Origin: Actinomycetota bacterium
Lineage (GTDB): Bacteria; Actinomycetota; Nitriliruptoria; Euzebyales; Egibacteraceae
DNA: 6,911 nt
Direction of reading: 5' to 3'
NCBI GenBank assembly: GCA_019347785.1
Contig: JAHWKQ010000091.1
Span: 1 to 6,911, forward strand
Shown here: in pieces, positions 5,358 to 6,911 of the stretch
Layout of the letters: every line of letters starts with the position of its first letter
How positions within the stretch are numbered: the first letter of the stretch is position 1
Notes under the pieces: generated by a model
What the model was told of the DNA's origin: nothing
The model's input: the letters and a program-made list of their open reading frames with translations, nothing else
Databases searched by the model: none
Translations under genes and position numbers: made by a program

Positions 5358-6911
5358 TCAGCCGAGGCGCTTCTCGAGCTCGGCGATGCGCCGGCGGGTG
5401 TCGATGACGGCGTCGGGGTTCAGCGACATGGAGTCGATGCCGGCCTCGACGAGGAACTCGGCCAGCTCCGGGTGGTCGCTGGGGCCCTGCCCGCAGATGC
5501 CCACCTTGACGCCGGCCTCGTGCGCGGACTCGATCACCTGACGGACCGCCACCGCGACCGCCTCGTCTCGCTCGTCGAACAGGTCGCTGAGCTGGGTGGT
5601 GTCGCGGTCGACGCCCAGGATGAGCTGGGTGAGGTCGTTCGAGCCGATCGAGAAGCCGTCGAAGCGCTCGGCGAAGCGCCCCGCGAGCAGGACGTTGCTG
5701 GGCAGCTCGCACATGACGTACAGCTCCAGGCCGTCCTCGCCGCGCCGCAGTCCCTCCTCGGCCAGCACCTCGATCACCCGGTCGGCCTCGTCCAGGGTGC
5801 GCACGAACGGCAGCATCACCTTCACGTTGCGCAGCCCCAGGACGTCGCGAACCCGCCTGATCGCCCGGCACTCCAGCTGGAAGCCCTCCCGGTACTGCTC
5901 GCTGTAGTAGCGGGAGGCGCCGCGGAAGCCGAGCATCGGGTTGGCCTCGTGCGGCTCGAACTGGGCGCCGCCGACCAGCTCGGCGTACTCGTTGGTCTTG
6001 AAGTCGCTCATGCGCACGATGACCGGCCTGGGATGGTAGGCCGCGGCGATCTTGCCGACGCCGCGCGCCAGGCGCTCGACGAAGTACTCCTCCAGGTCGT
6101 CGTAGCCGGTCGTGAGCTCCTCGATGCGGCGCCGGGCGGTGTCGTCGGTGACGTCGTCGAACCGCACGAGCGCCATCGGGTGGATCTGGATGTGCTCGTT
6201 GATGATGAACTCCATGCGCGCCAGCCCGACGCCGTCCGAGGGCAGGCGCCACCAGCGGAAGGCCCCGGCGGGGGAGGCGATGTTCATCATGATGTCGGTA
6301 TCGGGGTCGGGGATGTCCTCGAGGTCGACGTCGAACTCGTCCCACTCGACCACGCCGGAGTAGACCTTGCCGTGTCCACCCTCGGCGCAGGAGACGGTCA
6401 CCTCCTCGCCGTCGGGGACCTTGCGGGTGGCGTCGCCGGCGCCGACGACGGCGGGGATGCCCAGCTCGCGGCTGACGATCGCCGCGTGCGCCGTGCGGCC
6501 GCCCCGATCGGTGACGACCGCCGCCGCGCGCTGCATCACCGGCACCCAGTCGGGATCGGTCATCTCGGTGACGAGGATCTCGCCGTCACCCAGGTCGTCG
6601 GCCTGGTCCAGGGAGGTGACGACGCGGGCCACCCCGGCCGCGACGGTGTCGCCGACGCTGACGCCGGTCACCAGCGGTGCGGTGGGCTCGTCGATCCTGT
6701 AGGTCTTCATCACCCCGGCCCCGCGGCGCGACTGCACGGTCTCGGGGCGGGCCTGCACGACGAACAGCTCCTGGCTCTCGCCGTCCTTGGCCCACTCGAC
6801 GTCGACCGGGTGGCCGTAGTGATCCTCGATGGCCACCCCCCAGCGTGCGAGCTGGAGCACCTCGGCGTCGGACAGCACGTACATCTCCCGCTCGCGCCGG
6901 CGGGTGTCCAC
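5358..6911 (-). CDS. ppsA: Phosphoenolpyruvate synthase (pyruvate, water dikinase), C-terminal 517 residues
   Basis: The gene enters from the right edge, so its N-terminal part (most of the ATP-grasp nucleotide-binding domain, roughly 280 residues) lies outside. The GTG at the edge is an internal valine codon, not a start. Numbering from the edge, residues 1-60 are the end of the ATP-grasp domain (DVEWAKDG, FVVQARPETVQS). The swivelling phosphohistidine domain follows, with GGRTAHAAIVSREL carrying catalytic His142 (His421 in E. coli PpsA). The PEP/pyruvate barrel runs to the end with RMSDFKTNEY, NPMLGFRG, GSNDLTQLILGVDRD and GICGQGPSD, where Cys473 matches the catalytic Cys751. Offsets of 278-279 imply a full protein of about 796 residues, close to the E. 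coli 792. The enzyme makes PEP, AMP and phosphate from pyruvate, ATP and water, allowing gluconeogenesis from three-carbon compounds. No defect is seen. Confidence 0.96.
   Translation of the reverse strand: MDTRRREREMYVLSDAEVLQLARWGVAIEDHYGHPVDVEWAKDGESQELFVVQARPETVQSRRGAGVMKTYRIDEPTAPLVTGVSVGDTVAAGVARVVTSLDQADDLGDGEILVTEMTDPDWVPVMQRAAAVVTDRGGRTAHAAIVSRELGIPAVVGAGDATRKVPDGEEVTVSCAEGGHGKVYSGVVEWDEFDVDLEDIPDPDTDIMMNIASPAGAFRWWRLPSDGVGLARMEFIINEHIQIHPMALVRFDDVTDDTARRRIEELTTGYDDLEEYFVERLARGVGKIAAAYHPRPVIVRMSDFKTNEYAELVGGAQFEPHEANPMLGFRGASRYYSEQYREGFQLECRAIRRVRDVLGLRNVKVMLPFVRTLDEADRVIEVLAEEGLRRGEDGLELYVMCELPSNVLLAGRFAERFDGFSIGSNDLTQLILGVDRDTTQLSDLFDERDEAVAVAVRQVIESAHEAGVKVGICGQGPSDHPELAEFLVEAGIDSMSLNPDAVIDTRRRIAELEKRLG

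Noticed and set aside
5348..5362. GCTGA-CCGCC-TCAGC hairpin at the ppsA stop codon as a terminator.
   Set aside because: The stem is only 5 bp, overlaps the stop codon itself and has no U-run.

Overview
This 6.9 kb window is very GC-rich DNA with strong G/C bias at third codon positions, GTG starts and tightly packed genes. That points to a chromosomal segment of a high-GC actinobacterium. The genus cannot be fixed from this sequence. No RNA gene, CRISPR array, insertion sequence or phage gene was seen.

Left part (1-3957). A partial minus-strand gene of unknown function runs off the left edge. It is divergent from a plus-strand pair: a PlsC-type acyltransferase (394-1071) whose stop codon sits at the start of an amidase-signature hydrolase (about 1080-2468). 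After a 112-bp gap with a small hairpin comes a plus-strand FAD-linked oxidoreductase of the berberine-bridge-enzyme type (2581-3957).

Right part (3984-6911). Three minus-strand genes converge on the oxidoreductase. In their own reading order they are: the C-terminal two thirds of phosphoenolpyruvate synthase (ppsA, cut by the right edge), a 67-residue cold-shock protein, and a cytoplasmic-looking Asp-box beta-propeller protein. A 164-bp leader lies before the cold-shock gene. A 115-bp spacer with two hairpins lies between the cold-shock gene and the propeller gene.

Working together. The acyltransferase and amidase look translationally coupled, but no shared pathway is evident. PpsA (gluconeogenic PEP synthesis), the cold-shock protein and the propeller protein are co-directional, yet structured spacers suggest they are not one simple operon. 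The genes look mostly like ordinary housekeeping and accessory metabolism, and I do not see a clear new multi-gene system. The most noteworthy items are a possible CTG start for the amidase, a 14-bp hairpin that is fully paired only in the minus-strand RNA upstream of the propeller gene, and the unexplained propeller protein itself.
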